Shown here one piece after another: positions 1 to 6,517 of a DNA stretch of 10,491 bases. The translations under genes and the position numbers were made by a program. Numbering within the stretch: position 1 is the first letter of the stretch; the number at the start of each line of letters is the position of its first letter. The notes beneath the pieces were generated by a model, which saw only the letters and a program-made list of their open reading frames with translations, did not search any database and was not told the origin of the DNA. This DNA comes from CAZHCA01 sp964530825. GTDB taxonomy: Bacteria; Bacteroidota; Bacteroidia; Chitinophagales; Saprospiraceae. The stretch is taken from positions 1 through 10,491 of the forward strand of contig CAZHCA010000045.1 of assembly GCA_964530825.1 (NCBI GenBank). Direction: 5' to 3'.

Positions 1-61
1 CTGCTTCATCTTTTTAACCCAAATATACGAATTCAACTAATTTGACCCATTACCGCTCATT

Positions 62-913
62 TTATTGCTCATTTAGTATTGACATGATTAATTGAGCCGT
101 TTCATGGCTTGAATTTTGATTCTGACCGGTTACGAATCGTTTCTCCTCATCCTTGACCGTAATCGTAGCCAAAGGGTCCAGCCATTTATGATTGGCCTTA
201 TAATCGGCTCCAGCTTTTTCTAATTCTTCCTGGGGATGCTTGGGCGTATACTCGATACCAAATTGCTTTAATTGCTTCTGAGTTACCCCCGTCATGGTTC
301 TACCTGCCACTAAATAATTTCCAGTAGAGTCTTTAGCTTCTGTAAAAGCTAGGGCACCGTGGCATACACTTCCGAAAACCACATCAGAATGGTAGTAGGC
401 TTCTGATACTTTATTTCCCATCATTTCAGAAGCCATGTCATAGGCAGCCCCCCATCCACCTGCAAAGAAAACAACATCATAATCCTTAAAATCCACCTCA
501 TGGATAGGAATTGAGTTTTTCACCTTTTGCTGAAATACCTCATCTTCTAAATATCTCTCGTCTTGAGGTGACTTGAGAAAGTAGTAAAATGATTGAGGAT
601 CGATTGGTATTTCACCACCCTTGATACTGGCCAGATCGACTTCCATATTAGCATCCAAAAATTCGTAATATGGGATCGTCATCTCCGAAGCAAATACACC
701 CGTTGCCGGGCCATCGGTTTCGCCGGGTTTATTCAATACCCCATGACTTGTAGTCACAACCAGGGCCTTCTTCCCTTTCAAGTCGTATTGTTCCCCTTCA
801 TAATTAGGATGAAGCCCCAATGAATGGAGAATCGATGGCAGGAAAATGAAAAACAATACTATTAATATCGCAATCGCTGACAGAACATAAACACCTTTTT
901 TATTGAGTTTCAT
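62..913 (-). CDS. Membrane-anchored DJ-1/PfpI (Hsp31-like) family protein
   Basis: This is a type-1 glutamine-amidotransferase-like protein of the DJ-1/PfpI superfamily, Hsp31-like branch. Members act as glyoxalases, deglycases or chaperones; the substrate here is unknown. What is seen: residues 7-28 form one hydrophobic helix after a Lys-rich N-terminus (K2, K5, K6), so the catalytic domain is predicted to face the periplasm. The nucleophile elbow is GSVCHGALAF with Cys184 followed by His185. Glu77 in the GVFASE motif is the probable acidic partner of the cysteine. A TGQNQNSS motif near residues 262-269 matches the TGQNPxSS signature of this branch. The length of 283 residues fits the branch plus the anchor. 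The ATG start has no Shine-Dalgarno sequence. The gene lies 61 bp downstream of the small secreted-protein gene in the same direction, so co-transcription is plausible. The family call is firm; enzymatic activity is inferred. Confidence 0.92.
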   Translation of the reverse strand: MKLNKKGVYVLSAIAILIVLFFIFLPSILHSLGLHPNYEGEQYDLKGKKALVVTTSHGVLNKPGETDGPATGVFASEMTIPYYEFLDANMEVDLASIKGGEIPIDPQSFYYFLKSPQDERYLEDEVFQQKVKNSIPIHEVDFKDYDVVFFAGGWGAAYDMASEMMGNKVSEAYYHSDVVFGSVCHGALAFTEAKDSTGNYLVAGRTMTGVTQKQLKQFGIEYTPKHPQEELEKAGADYKANHKWLDPLATITVKDEEKRFVTGQNQNSSHETAQLIMSILNEQ

Positions 914-974
914 GTTATCATTGATTTTTTAGTTATTAGATTGAGCTGCTGTTGTATAGAATCACTTCATTAGA

Positions 975-1466
975 TTAATCCCCATTCAGATTTTCACCGA
1001 TAAATGGTATCTGTGAATAAATTTCAGCCTGTATCATCGCGTTAAAATAGCTTTCCAGTTGCCAAAACTGAGCGGCTCTACTTGTGCCAACTTCTTTTCT
1101 CATTCGATTGAAATAGGTTTTCTGAAGTTTAGCAAATGATTTTTTAAAGGCTTCAGTCCTTTTGAAAAGCGCCAGTATCTCTTCATCAGAAATGGTTGGG
1201 TAGCTTTCAGCGTAATCTGCTATAATTTTAATTCGATTTTTTCCAAGTTCCTTGCGTTCTGCTTCGTATTCATCGTAGATTTTCCAGAAACTCTCAGCAG
1301 CTTCGTCTAATTCCATGAAATTGGCAACGGCCACCTTTTTATCCAGACCGAAAGCCTCCTGGATAATTTCTATTTCCGTTTGGTTTGATTGAGCAAATGC
1401 CGTATTAGCAACGGTTAACAGGATTAAGGATGTAATTAACGTTCTGGGAAAAGATAGGTAGTTCAT
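975..1466 (-). CDS. Small secreted alpha-helical protein, conserved hypothetical
   Basis: This 163-residue protein of unknown function has a clear Sec signal peptide. Arg8 is followed by a hydrophobic core at residues 9-21 and a probable cleavage after Ala25 (TAFA|QS). The mature part is rich in Glu, Lys, Ala and aromatic residues and is predicted to be almost wholly helical. The stretch from WKIYDEYEAERKELGKNRI (about residue 61) through the 'FKRTEAFKKSFAKLQKTYF' helix recalls helical periplasmic proteins of the Spy/CpxP type. I see no LTxxQ motif, so that relation is only structural guesswork. The C-terminus, with QFWQLESYFNAMIQAEI and a final IPFIGE, resembles a conserved hypothetical family that I recall from Bacteroidota. 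The ATG start is unambiguous. It lies 84 bp downstream of a Crp/Fnr-type regulator gene and 61 bp upstream of the DJ-1-like gene. A perfect inverted repeat sits directly before its start. Confidence 0.85.
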   Translation of the reverse strand: MNYLSFPRTLITSLILLTVANTAFAQSNQTEIEIIQEAFGLDKKVAVANFMELDEAAESFWKIYDEYEAERKELGKNRIKIIADYAESYPTISDEEILALFKRTEAFKKSFAKLQKTYFNRMRKEVGTSRAAQFWQLESYFNAMIQAEIYSQIPFIGENLNGD

Positions 1467-1469
1467 AAT

Positions 1470-1503
1470 GTGAAATTTTATTATTTAGTGACGTAAATTT
1501 CAC
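1470..1503 (-). promoter_or_regulatory. 9-bp inverted repeat just upstream of the secreted-protein gene
   Basis: GTGAAATTT at 1470-1478 is the exact reverse complement of AAATTTCAC at 1495-1503, with a 16-nt spacer. The inner arm ends only 3 bp before the ATG of the minus-strand gene that starts at 1466. As RNA it would be a stem-loop covering the translation start. As DNA it could be an operator. A nested GTGA-N8-TCAC pair (1488-1503) resembles a Crp/Fnr half-site pair, but its spacer is 8 bp rather than the usual 6. A regulator of that family is encoded immediately upstream. The repeat is seen directly; its role is inferred. Confidence 0.4.
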
Positions 1504-1550
1504 GTTTATGGATGCACTATCCTTTTACATATGTTGAAAAACGGGTGTAC

Positions 1551-2126
1551 TTATCGTTTTTCTTTTCTGATTCTGCTAAGCTGTGTTGGAGTCACCCCGA
1601 TCATGGATGCAACATATTTGAGTGGAAATTTCTTAAGTATTTCAGGGTTAGTTTCCAATAGGTATTGATATCGCTCTTTGGCTGTGCCATTAAGAAACAT
1701 GAGGTGTCTTTTGAGTAACACCATTGATCGGTCCCCGATATATTCTCTTATCAAAATATTAAATGTTACATTACGTTGGAGCAAATCCCAAACGCTATCC
1801 ATATTAGCTTCGAGGACGATAGATTTTTCTAGGATTTCTATAGTGATAGGAGATTTTTCTCCAGTTCTAACACTTATAATGTCGGAAAGGAAATTGTTTT
1901 TTTGAACGATCTCGTTCGTTATTTCATCACCTTTGTCATTTATAAAATAGGTCCTTGCGCTACCATTTACGAGAAACCCTAGTTTTTTAATGACTGTATG
2001 TCCCTCTTTGAATAGCGCTCCCTTATCAAATTTTTTCTCGGAGAAGATAGACAAGATTTCTCGAACCTCGTGATCTCTTGATTTTTTTACCCGCTGATGT
2101 ATAAAGTCTTCGAATTGGTTTTTCAT
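1551..2126 (-). CDS. Crp/Fnr-type transcriptional regulator, Bacteroidota short form
   Basis: This is a probable DNA-binding regulator of 191 residues. Residues about 25-115 form a degenerate cyclic-nucleotide-binding-like beta-barrel with the pattern KKFDKGALFKEG...LGFLVNGSARTYFINDKGDE. The central helix and the KERYQYLLETNPEILKKFPLKYVASMIGVTPTQLSRIRK region (about 150-189) carry the helix-turn-helix, and the protein ends right after it. This layout is typical of short Bacteroidota Crp/Fnr proteins. The canonical cAMP-contacting phosphate-binding cassette (GE...RxA) is not visible, so cAMP binding is unlikely and the ligand is unknown. I chose the ATG at 2126. A GTG at 2147 would add seven residues that show no family resemblance. 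The gene is followed at 84 bp by the small secreted-protein gene, which is the simplest candidate target. Repeat copy A lies upstream. Confidence 0.85.
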   Translation of the reverse strand: MKNQFEDFIHQRVKKSRDHEVREILSIFSEKKFDKGALFKEGHTVIKKLGFLVNGSARTYFINDKGDEITNEIVQKNNFLSDIISVRTGEKSPITIEILEKSIVLEANMDSVWDLLQRNVTFNILIREYIGDRSMVLLKRHLMFLNGTAKERYQYLLETNPEILKKFPLKYVASMIGVTPTQLSRIRKEKR

Positions 2127-2193
2127 AGGCTGTACTTGAATCTGCACCAGTAAAATAAATGCTTTTGGTCATTAAATCTAGATCACAGCTAAA

Positions 2194-2259
2194 CCGGCCA
2201 TGAATAGCTTTGGGAATCCCAGCACGAAGTACAGTGCCCCTAAAACTAATCATGGCCGG
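2194..2259. repeat. 10-bp perfect inverted repeat spanning the edge of repeat copy A
   Basis: CCGGCCATGA at 2194-2203 is the exact reverse complement of TCATGGCCGG at 2250-2259, with a 46-nt loop. The loop contains the best-conserved core of the dispersed repeat (2221-2246). The arrangement of a conserved core in a large loop between GC-rich arms suggests a folded element. Copy B shows only a weak equivalent around 4254 and 4301. The sites are seen directly; the function is unknown. Confidence 0.5.
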
Positions 2260-2348
2260 CATAGTTTCCGAACGCGCAAATGCGAAAAGGCCGCCAACCA
2301 GGCCTGGGTTGCAGAATTGTCCGGAAAAATCGACCGAAACACCACTGC
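2219..2348. repeat. Dispersed non-coding repeat, copy A
   Basis: This copy shares a core at 2221-2250 with 4271-4300 at 26 of 30 identical bases, including 16 in a row (AGCACGAAGTACAGTG) and the block CTAAAAC. Weaker similarity continues through GCGAA, AACCA, AATT, CGGA and ACTGC blocks to about 2348. Both copies have the same orientation. Copy A fills most of the gap (2127-2485) between the hydrolase gene and the first Crp/Fnr-type regulator. That gap holds no convincing gene. It does contain a CCAGGCCTGG palindrome (2299-2308) and a CCGGTACCGG palindrome (2472-2481). The repeat is seen directly; I do not recognise the family. Confidence 0.6.
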
Positions 2349-2460
2349 TTTGTCCTGGATGGAGACCTTTTCACACTTTGGGTAGGGCAAAAAATGCGCT
2401 ATCGATTTGGCAGCAAGCAGATAAGGGCAGGGATACCATTCCCGAAGAAATTAGCCCAAA

Positions 2461-2510
2461 CCACATCGTAGCCGGTACCGGGAAACTACACCACATCGTT
2501 GACGGTATCG
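2461..2510. repeat. Imperfect tandem duplication at the hydrolase 3' end
   Basis: The 20-bp segments 2461-2480 and 2491-2510 match at 17 of 20 positions (shared CCACATCGT...CGGTA.CG) with an exact 30-bp period. The right copy encodes the last residues of the hydrolase (DTVNDVV). The left copy lies just beyond its TAG stop. Because 30 is a multiple of three, the two copies are in the same reading frame. Confidence 0.55.
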
Positions 2511-3280
2511 TTTATCCAATTGTGGACATAAGTGGCTACTTCTTGCCAGTTATTTGATCCAACGATGAAGTGATCTTTACCTTCAAAGATTTTATGAGCT
2601 CTAATGCTGTTATGATCTTTATATCGTTTGAAGTTTGTCGAGTTCAGTGAAGCAGGAGTAATATGATCCTTTTCTCCTGAGATAAAGAGCATTGGTGCAT
2701 GGGGCTTTTTGAAGTCAATTTTACCCGCTTTCCCTAATGTTTCCCGTGGAATATTTCTGCTCTCAGGCACCACCAATTTTTCAAAAATACGATCAGATTC
2801 TGCTCGGGACAAGGTGTTGGTAAAGGCATAGTGGAACCACTTTTTAGTGGGGTAATACACGGAATTGCCTTTAAAGGGATTCAACAAACCAAGATTAGCT
2901 TTGGCAAAGCTTAGTTTTGTCGTAAAAACGCCCCTCGGAGGCGCGCTACTGATAATGACGGCCGCTTCAGCCAATTCTTTTTCCACTAGCTTTTGAGCAA
3001 CTAGTGCCCCCATTGAATGACCAATGAGTATTGGTTTCTCAGGTAATGTGCTAATAAATGTTTCCATTTGGTTGAGCACATCCGTGAAGGTTAATTGGCC
3101 TAAATTGGCCGGGGCATTTTCCCTTAACTGCGCGGGATCGCCAGCATGACCTGGATTAGAGGGGGCATAAGTGGTATAGCCCTTTTCTGCAAAGAAAGAC
3201 TTCCATCCGGCCCAACTTTCTGCGTTTACAAACAGACCATGAATAAATACAATTGATTTTGATTCGATTGACTTTTTCAT
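2486..3280 (-). CDS. Alpha/beta-hydrolase fold protein
   Basis: This is a 264-residue serine hydrolase of the alpha/beta-hydrolase superfamily (AB_hydrolase_6-like), probably cytoplasmic because no signal peptide is visible. What is seen: an oxyanion-side HGLF motif at 14-17, a nucleophile elbow GHSMG with Ser89 at 87-91, a candidate acid Asp205 in SGEKDHITP, and a candidate His237 in FEGKDHFIV. The SNPGHAGDP segment at 41-49 is typical of esterase or lipase-like members. The catalytic triad is complete, so it is probably active as an esterase, lipase or haloperoxidase-like enzyme; the substrate cannot be told. The ATG start is clear. It lies 146 bp downstream of the second Crp/Fnr-type regulator in the same direction, so control by that protein is plausible. 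The 3' end carries a 30-bp-period duplication. Confidence 0.92.
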   Translation of the reverse strand: MKKSIESKSIVFIHGLFVNAESWAGWKSFFAEKGYTTYAPSNPGHAGDPAQLRENAPANLGQLTFTDVLNQMETFISTLPEKPILIGHSMGALVAQKLVEKELAEAAVIISSAPPRGVFTTKLSFAKANLGLLNPFKGNSVYYPTKKWFHYAFTNTLSRAESDRIFEKLVVPESRNIPRETLGKAGKIDFKKPHAPMLFISGEKDHITPASLNSTNFKRYKDHNSIRAHKIFEGKDHFIVGSNNWQEVATYVHNWINDTVNDVV

Positions 3281-3426
3281 TTCACCATCAGGTTTTGTTT
3301 ACGAAATTGTTTTTGGTAAAGGCAACAGAGTGGTTAGCAAAGAAAGACGCGGTGTTTTCCATTTGCTTTCCCAATCAATTACAATACAAAGATGAAGAAG
3401 GAGATGGTGAATGTCCTTAACCCAGG

Positions 3427-4023
3427 TTAAAATCGTCCCTTATCTACCAGTCTTTTTCTTATCCGGCTGAGCGAAGGGCCCTGAATACCCAGGTAGGATG
3501 AAATGTGGTAAAGCGGAACTTTTTCGTAAAGTTCGGGGTGCGCATCTATCAGGTCGAGGTATCGCTCCTCTGGCGACTTTAATAGAAAGCTTTCGACTCT
3601 GTCAATGACCACATTTGCTGCCATTTCCGCAATCAAACGTCCAAAGCATTCCCATTCGTGAGATTGTTTATACAGCTTTTTGAGTGCAAAGAGGTTGATG
3701 ACAACGATCTGAGCATCGGTCAATGCTTCTGTATAATAATTACAAGGAATTTGCCGAACAAAACTTTTGTAGGCAGTAACAAATCCATTTTTGGAAAAGA
3801 AAAAAATGTTTTTCTCATCTCCGGACTTTTGGTCGATAATGTAGGAGCGAAAAGTACCTGTCATGACAAAGCCCAACTCCTGGCAAACATTTTGGTAGCC
3901 GTTAAAAAGTTCCCCTTTTTTGAACGATTTTTCACGCCAGAAATTCGCAGATAAACGGAATGTTTCTTCAGACATTCCGGAGAAATCTTTAAACGATGTG
4001 CTTAGTATCTTGAGGTTTTCCAT
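3427..4023 (-). CDS. Crp/Fnr-type transcriptional regulator, short form
   Basis: This 198-residue regulator has the same architecture as the one at 1551-2126. A degenerate cNMP-binding-like barrel covers about residues 20-115 (KKGELFNGYQNVCQELGFV, then GTFRSYIIDQKSGDEKNIFFF). It is followed by the signature PEERYLDLIDAHPELYEKVP and a C-terminal helix-turn-helix, LYHISSYLGIQGPSLSRIRK, at about 171-190. I chose the ATG at 4023. The frame stays open to a TTG at 4098, but those 25 extra residues have no family resemblance and would cover a perfect dyad that looks like an operator. The hydrolase gene follows 146 bp downstream. The two short regulators are clear paralogues in layout but distant in sequence. 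The ligand is unknown because canonical cAMP contacts are not visible. Confidence 0.86.
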   Translation of the reverse strand: MENLKILSTSFKDFSGMSEETFRLSANFWREKSFKKGELFNGYQNVCQELGFVMTGTFRSYIIDQKSGDEKNIFFFSKNGFVTAYKSFVRQIPCNYYTEALTDAQIVVINLFALKKLYKQSHEWECFGRLIAEMAANVVIDRVESFLLKSPEERYLDLIDAHPELYEKVPLYHISSYLGIQGPSLSRIRKRLVDKGRF

Positions 4024-4046
4024 GTAAGCTTGATGTGCCGTGTTGC

Positions 4047-4069
4047 TATCCGCACATTCATTGCGGATA
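4047..4069. promoter_or_regulatory. Candidate operator: 8-bp dyad before the second Crp/Fnr-type gene
   Basis: TATCCGCA (4047-4054) and TGCGGATA (4062-4069) form a perfect 8-bp dyad with a 7-nt spacer. It lies 24-46 bp upstream of the ATG at 4023, the expected place for an operator or core-promoter-overlapping site. A further half-site, TATCCG, occurs at 4101-4106. Size and symmetry suit a dimeric helix-turn-helix protein, and autoregulation by the adjacent Crp/Fnr-type protein is the simplest reading. The dyad is seen directly; binding is inferred. Confidence 0.5.
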
Positions 4070-4124
4070 TACCGATGGGTAGGTCTAAATATAGTCAAAA
4101 TATCCGTTGAGGTGAACGCTTAAG

Positions 4125-4190
4125 CTGGCCTACCTCCAGGCCGGTAGCCGTTTTGATGATTCATGTCGACCAACCCGGAAAATGGGTCGA
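4125..4190. repeat. Two short hairpin-forming inverted repeats
   Basis: Two small inverted repeats lie next to each other upstream of the second Crp/Fnr-type gene. GGCCT (4127-4131) pairs with AGGCC (4138-4142) around a 6-nt loop, and the stem can be lengthened by one G-T pair and one C-G pair to 4125/4144. TCGACC (4166-4171) pairs with GGTCGA (4185-4190) around a 13-nt loop. Neither is followed by a T-run on either strand, so they are not typical terminators. They may belong to the same repetitive element as copy B. Confidence 0.35.
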
Positions 4191-4268
4191 TCTCTTGTAC
4201 ACATCCCAGCCCTTCTTCTTTTTTTGCGAAAGCAAATAACTACACCGGAAAGGATGCGTATTGTAGGA

Positions 4269-4391
4269 CCAGCACGAAGTACAGTGGCACTAAAACACAT
4301 CGCAGCGGCATGTTCGCCAGACCTATATGGGCGAAGCCCAAACCACTAGGTGATTGGTATAATTTACGGATTAGACCAACTAAGCTACTGC
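4269..4391. repeat. Dispersed non-coding repeat, copy B
   Basis: This copy has the same orientation as copy A and shares 26 of 30 bases over 4271-4300, with patchy similarity to about 4391. It carries its own 6-bp hairpin, TTCGCC (4313-4318) with GGCGAA (4330-4335). It lies 246 bp upstream of the second Crp/Fnr-type gene. The regulator and hydrolase genes sit between the two copies as a unit of about 1.9 kb. Confidence 0.6.
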
Positions 4392-4827
4392 CTCGAATTT
4401 GGGGGAGGAGGCACGGTTTCTTTCAGTTTGCTCCTTCGACAGTTTTAAAATCGAATACATCCTGAGAGACCATCGAACAACCCAATTTTTCAGCGTCAGT
4501 TACACAATCAGTTTCCCTGAGTAGGAGAGACCATGCCCACAAAGGGCACTGCGACATAGGTTCTGAAAACCCACCTTTTCCTGAAACTAACCATTTTCAA
4601 AGTAATTCAGACCTGGTTTTTGCAAGAGCGTGCCAAAATCCGTTTCCAAAATGCAGGACGCCATTTATCCAGGTCTAGACCGATTTTTGGGGAAGGCTAC
4701 AACACTACCTTCTGATCGTTGCTGATGGCGATAAGATCTGAGTAGGTCACTATTGGTGATTTTATATAAAACTGGGTCCGGGCCGAGGGAAAGGGGCTAC
4801 CGGAGGAACCAACTGAAAATTCTTCTT
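4379..4827. other. Gene-poor interval of about 450 bp
   Basis: I find no credible coding region here on either strand. All frames are broken or give low-complexity, unrecognisable peptides. Visible features are a TGCCTC/GAGGCA hairpin (4389-4394 with 4408-4413) and a 10-bp direct repeat, GAGAGACCAT, at 4464-4473 and 4525-4534. The interval lies downstream of the LRR gene. It may be the decayed remains of a lost gene, but no family can be recognised. Confidence 0.4.
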
Positions 4828-5703
4828 TCACGAAAGTATAGGAGGAGCTTCCATCCGGTTGAGTACGGATTCCAGATCCTCAACTGGATTGTTGCGGATA
4901 TCCAGGCGCTGTAGTTGCGTCAGGTTTTCAAATCCGGCGGGAAGTCGGCTCACCTGATTGTTGGCCATAAAGAGCCATTCTAACTCCTGTAGTTCAACGA
5001 AGCGCTCTGGTAAGTGCGCGATCCCATTTCCACTGAGAAAAAGCCGCTTCAAGCCTTTCAAACGACCGATTTCTTCCGGCAAAAAGTTGAGGGAAGGCAT
5101 TCCCGACAGCGCCAGGTCTTCCAGGCCAGACAAGTTCCAGAAGGAATCTGGTAAATTGGAAAGCTGGTTGGCGTTGAGATGGAGTTCTTTGAGGCTGGTA
5201 AGCTCCCCGAAGCAAGCTGGAAGTTGGCTTAGTTGGTTTGAAGTGAGAAACAAATGCCGTAGTTGAGATAGCTGACACAAGCCTAATGGAAGAGCAGCAA
5301 GCTCATTTTTTCGCAAACTCAACCAAGTGAGCTTTTCGAGCCTGCCGATCTCAGGCGATAATTCCTGAAGCGGATTGTCGGTAACCACTAACTTTTCCAG
5401 GCCAGTCAATTCCCCAATCACCCCAGGCAACTCGGTCAGCGAATTGTCGCTAAGATAGAGTTCTTTGAGTTTGTTTAACTTACCGAGCCAAGAAGGTAAA
5501 TCAGTAAGATGATTATGAGTAAGATGTAAGTATTCCAGGTTGGTTAATGCCTGAAGTTCATTAGGTAGGGCCGTCAGCTCCATAGATGACAGGTCAAGAT
5601 TCAACGCCTCACTGTCAAATGCAAAATTAATTCTGCTGAGCCATTGTGGAGTATTGGTTTGCATATTTGAAATAGGACGGTAAACCCAGCCCCGGTCAAG
5701 CAT
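4828..5703 (-). CDS. Leucine-rich-repeat protein, cytoplasmic
   Basis: This 291-residue protein consists almost wholly of LRRs. Eleven consecutive units begin at residue 34 and run with a period of 23 (22 in the first, 24 in the eighth). They follow LxxLxLxxNxLxxLPxxxGxLxx, the bacterial subtype seen in Roco and other LRR scaffold proteins. The last unit, with LQRLDIRNNPVEDLES, acts as a C-terminal cap. There is no signal peptide, membrane segment, GTPase or kinase domain, so it is a free-standing solenoid, most likely for protein-protein binding in the cytoplasm. The ATG at 5703 overlaps the stop of the upstream Crp/Fnr gene by 8 bp, which argues for translational coupling. An internal ATG at 5664 (residue 14) is an alternative start that would lose nothing of the LRR domain. 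The partner and role are unknown. Confidence 0.9.
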   Translation of the reverse strand: MLDRGWVYRPISNMQTNTPQWLSRINFAFDSEALNLDLSSMELTALPNELQALTNLEYLHLTHNHLTDLPSWLGKLNKLKELYLSDNSLTELPGVIGELTGLEKLVVTDNPLQELSPEIGRLEKLTWLSLRKNELAALPLGLCQLSQLRHLFLTSNQLSQLPACFGELTSLKELHLNANQLSNLPDSFWNLSGLEDLALSGMPSLNFLPEEIGRLKGLKRLFLSGNGIAHLPERFVELQELEWLFMANNQVSRLPAGFENLTQLQRLDIRNNPVEDLESVLNRMEAPPILS

Positions 5704-6403
5704 CCAGCATTCTTTGTTTGGAAACCGACTGACTCAACGACTGTGGGTGGATGATGAAAATATGTCTTCGATCAAAATTAATGAGGCCTTCTTCCTCGAG
5801 TTTATTGAAGCATAGAGAGGCTGATTTTCGAGACGTGCCCAACAAGGCAGCAATATCACTTTGGGTTAAATTGTGTGAAATCCAGATTCCTCCATCGCGG
5901 GGTCTTCCGTAATCCTGTCCCAGGTCGTGTAAAAATTCCAATACCCTGGTTTTGATGTTTTTGCACATTAGTAATTCGATACGTCGTTCCAGTTTCCGGA
6001 CATGATTGCCAATGCGACGGTTTATTTCAAGCGCAAAAGGTACGTAGTCTCTGGTCAGTTCTTTGGCTTTGCTTACACTCATTCTACAAACTTGTGTACC
6101 ATCTTCCATAACTTGCGCAAAAGCCCGATGTTCCGTTTCACCTAATAGTGCCATTTGACCCATTATTTCACCCTTTCCAAGAAAAGAAATAATGGTTTCA
6201 TTGCCTTCAATATCGTAGTGGCCAAGTTTTACTTTCCCTTTATCAATGAGAATGATTTCCTTACATGGATCTTTTTCCATGAAAAGAAATTGATTTTTCC
6301 TCAAAATATCATTTGGGTTCTTTTTTACGTGATCTTCTAGTTTATACGGACAAAGAATCTTGTAAAAGTTAAAATTGTCTAGATACCAGATCTCTTTTTT
6401 CAT
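5696..6403 (-). CDS. Crp/Fnr-family transcriptional regulator, full length
   Basis: This is a two-domain regulator of 235 residues. An N-terminal cNMP-binding beta-barrel (about 18-115) includes the phosphate-binding-cassette-like GEIMGQMALLGETEHRAFAQV at 78-98. A dimerisation helix (about 120-148) follows, then a winged helix-turn-helix, LTQSDIAALLGTSRKSASLC, at 179-198 with the wing near 206-217. Arg93 of the cassette is kept, but the acidic residue that contacts the ribose in E. coli CRP appears as Gln83, so the ligand may not be cAMP. There is no FNR-type cysteine cluster for an iron-sulfur centre. The long DNA-binding domain sets it apart from the two short paralogues in the window. Its TGA stop lies inside the start of the LRR gene, so the two are very probably one operon. 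The target genes are unknown. Confidence 0.92.
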   Translation of the reverse strand: MKKEIWYLDNFNFYKILCPYKLEDHVKKNPNDILRKNQFLFMEKDPCKEIILIDKGKVKLGHYDIEGNETIISFLGKGEIMGQMALLGETEHRAFAQVMEDGTQVCRMSVSKAKELTRDYVPFALEINRRIGNHVRKLERRIELLMCKNIKTRVLEFLHDLGQDYGRPRDGGIWISHNLTQSDIAALLGTSRKSASLCFNKLEEEGLINFDRRHIFIIHPQSLSQSVSKQRMLDA

Positions 6404-6517
6404 AGACTCGGTTTTATGAGCCTAAAAATTACCATTCTTTGAGATCTTCTGAAAGACGAGAACCCTTTTAAATCTGGTTGAAGATACTTTTGATACGAGT
6501 ACGCATCGGTAAAGACC

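Noticed and set aside
1..9. An ATG on the minus strand at position 9 (ATG AAG CAG) that could start the next gene to the left.
   Set aside because: Only three codons are visible and there is no way to tell coding from chance.
2210..2557. A plus-strand open frame of 115 codons through repeat copy A into the hydrolase gene.
   Set aside because: It runs antisense into the hydrolase C-terminus and covers non-coding repeat sequence; the peptide is Pro/Arg-rich and unrecognisable.
4024..4098. A TTG-initiated N-terminal extension of the second short Crp/Fnr-type regulator.
   Set aside because: The start is non-ATG, there is no family similarity in the added residues, and an operator-like dyad sits inside the extension.
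2219..4391. The repeats as integron attC sites with the intervening genes as cassettes.
   Set aside because: I see no paired R/L core sites with the GTTRRRY and RYYYAAC ends, and no integrase gene. The cassette-boundary idea is kept only as a loose analogy.
4163..4465. A plus-strand open frame of 100 codons over repeat copy B.
   Set aside because: The shared repeat is conserved as DNA with indels between the copies, not as a protein frame. No domain is recognisable.
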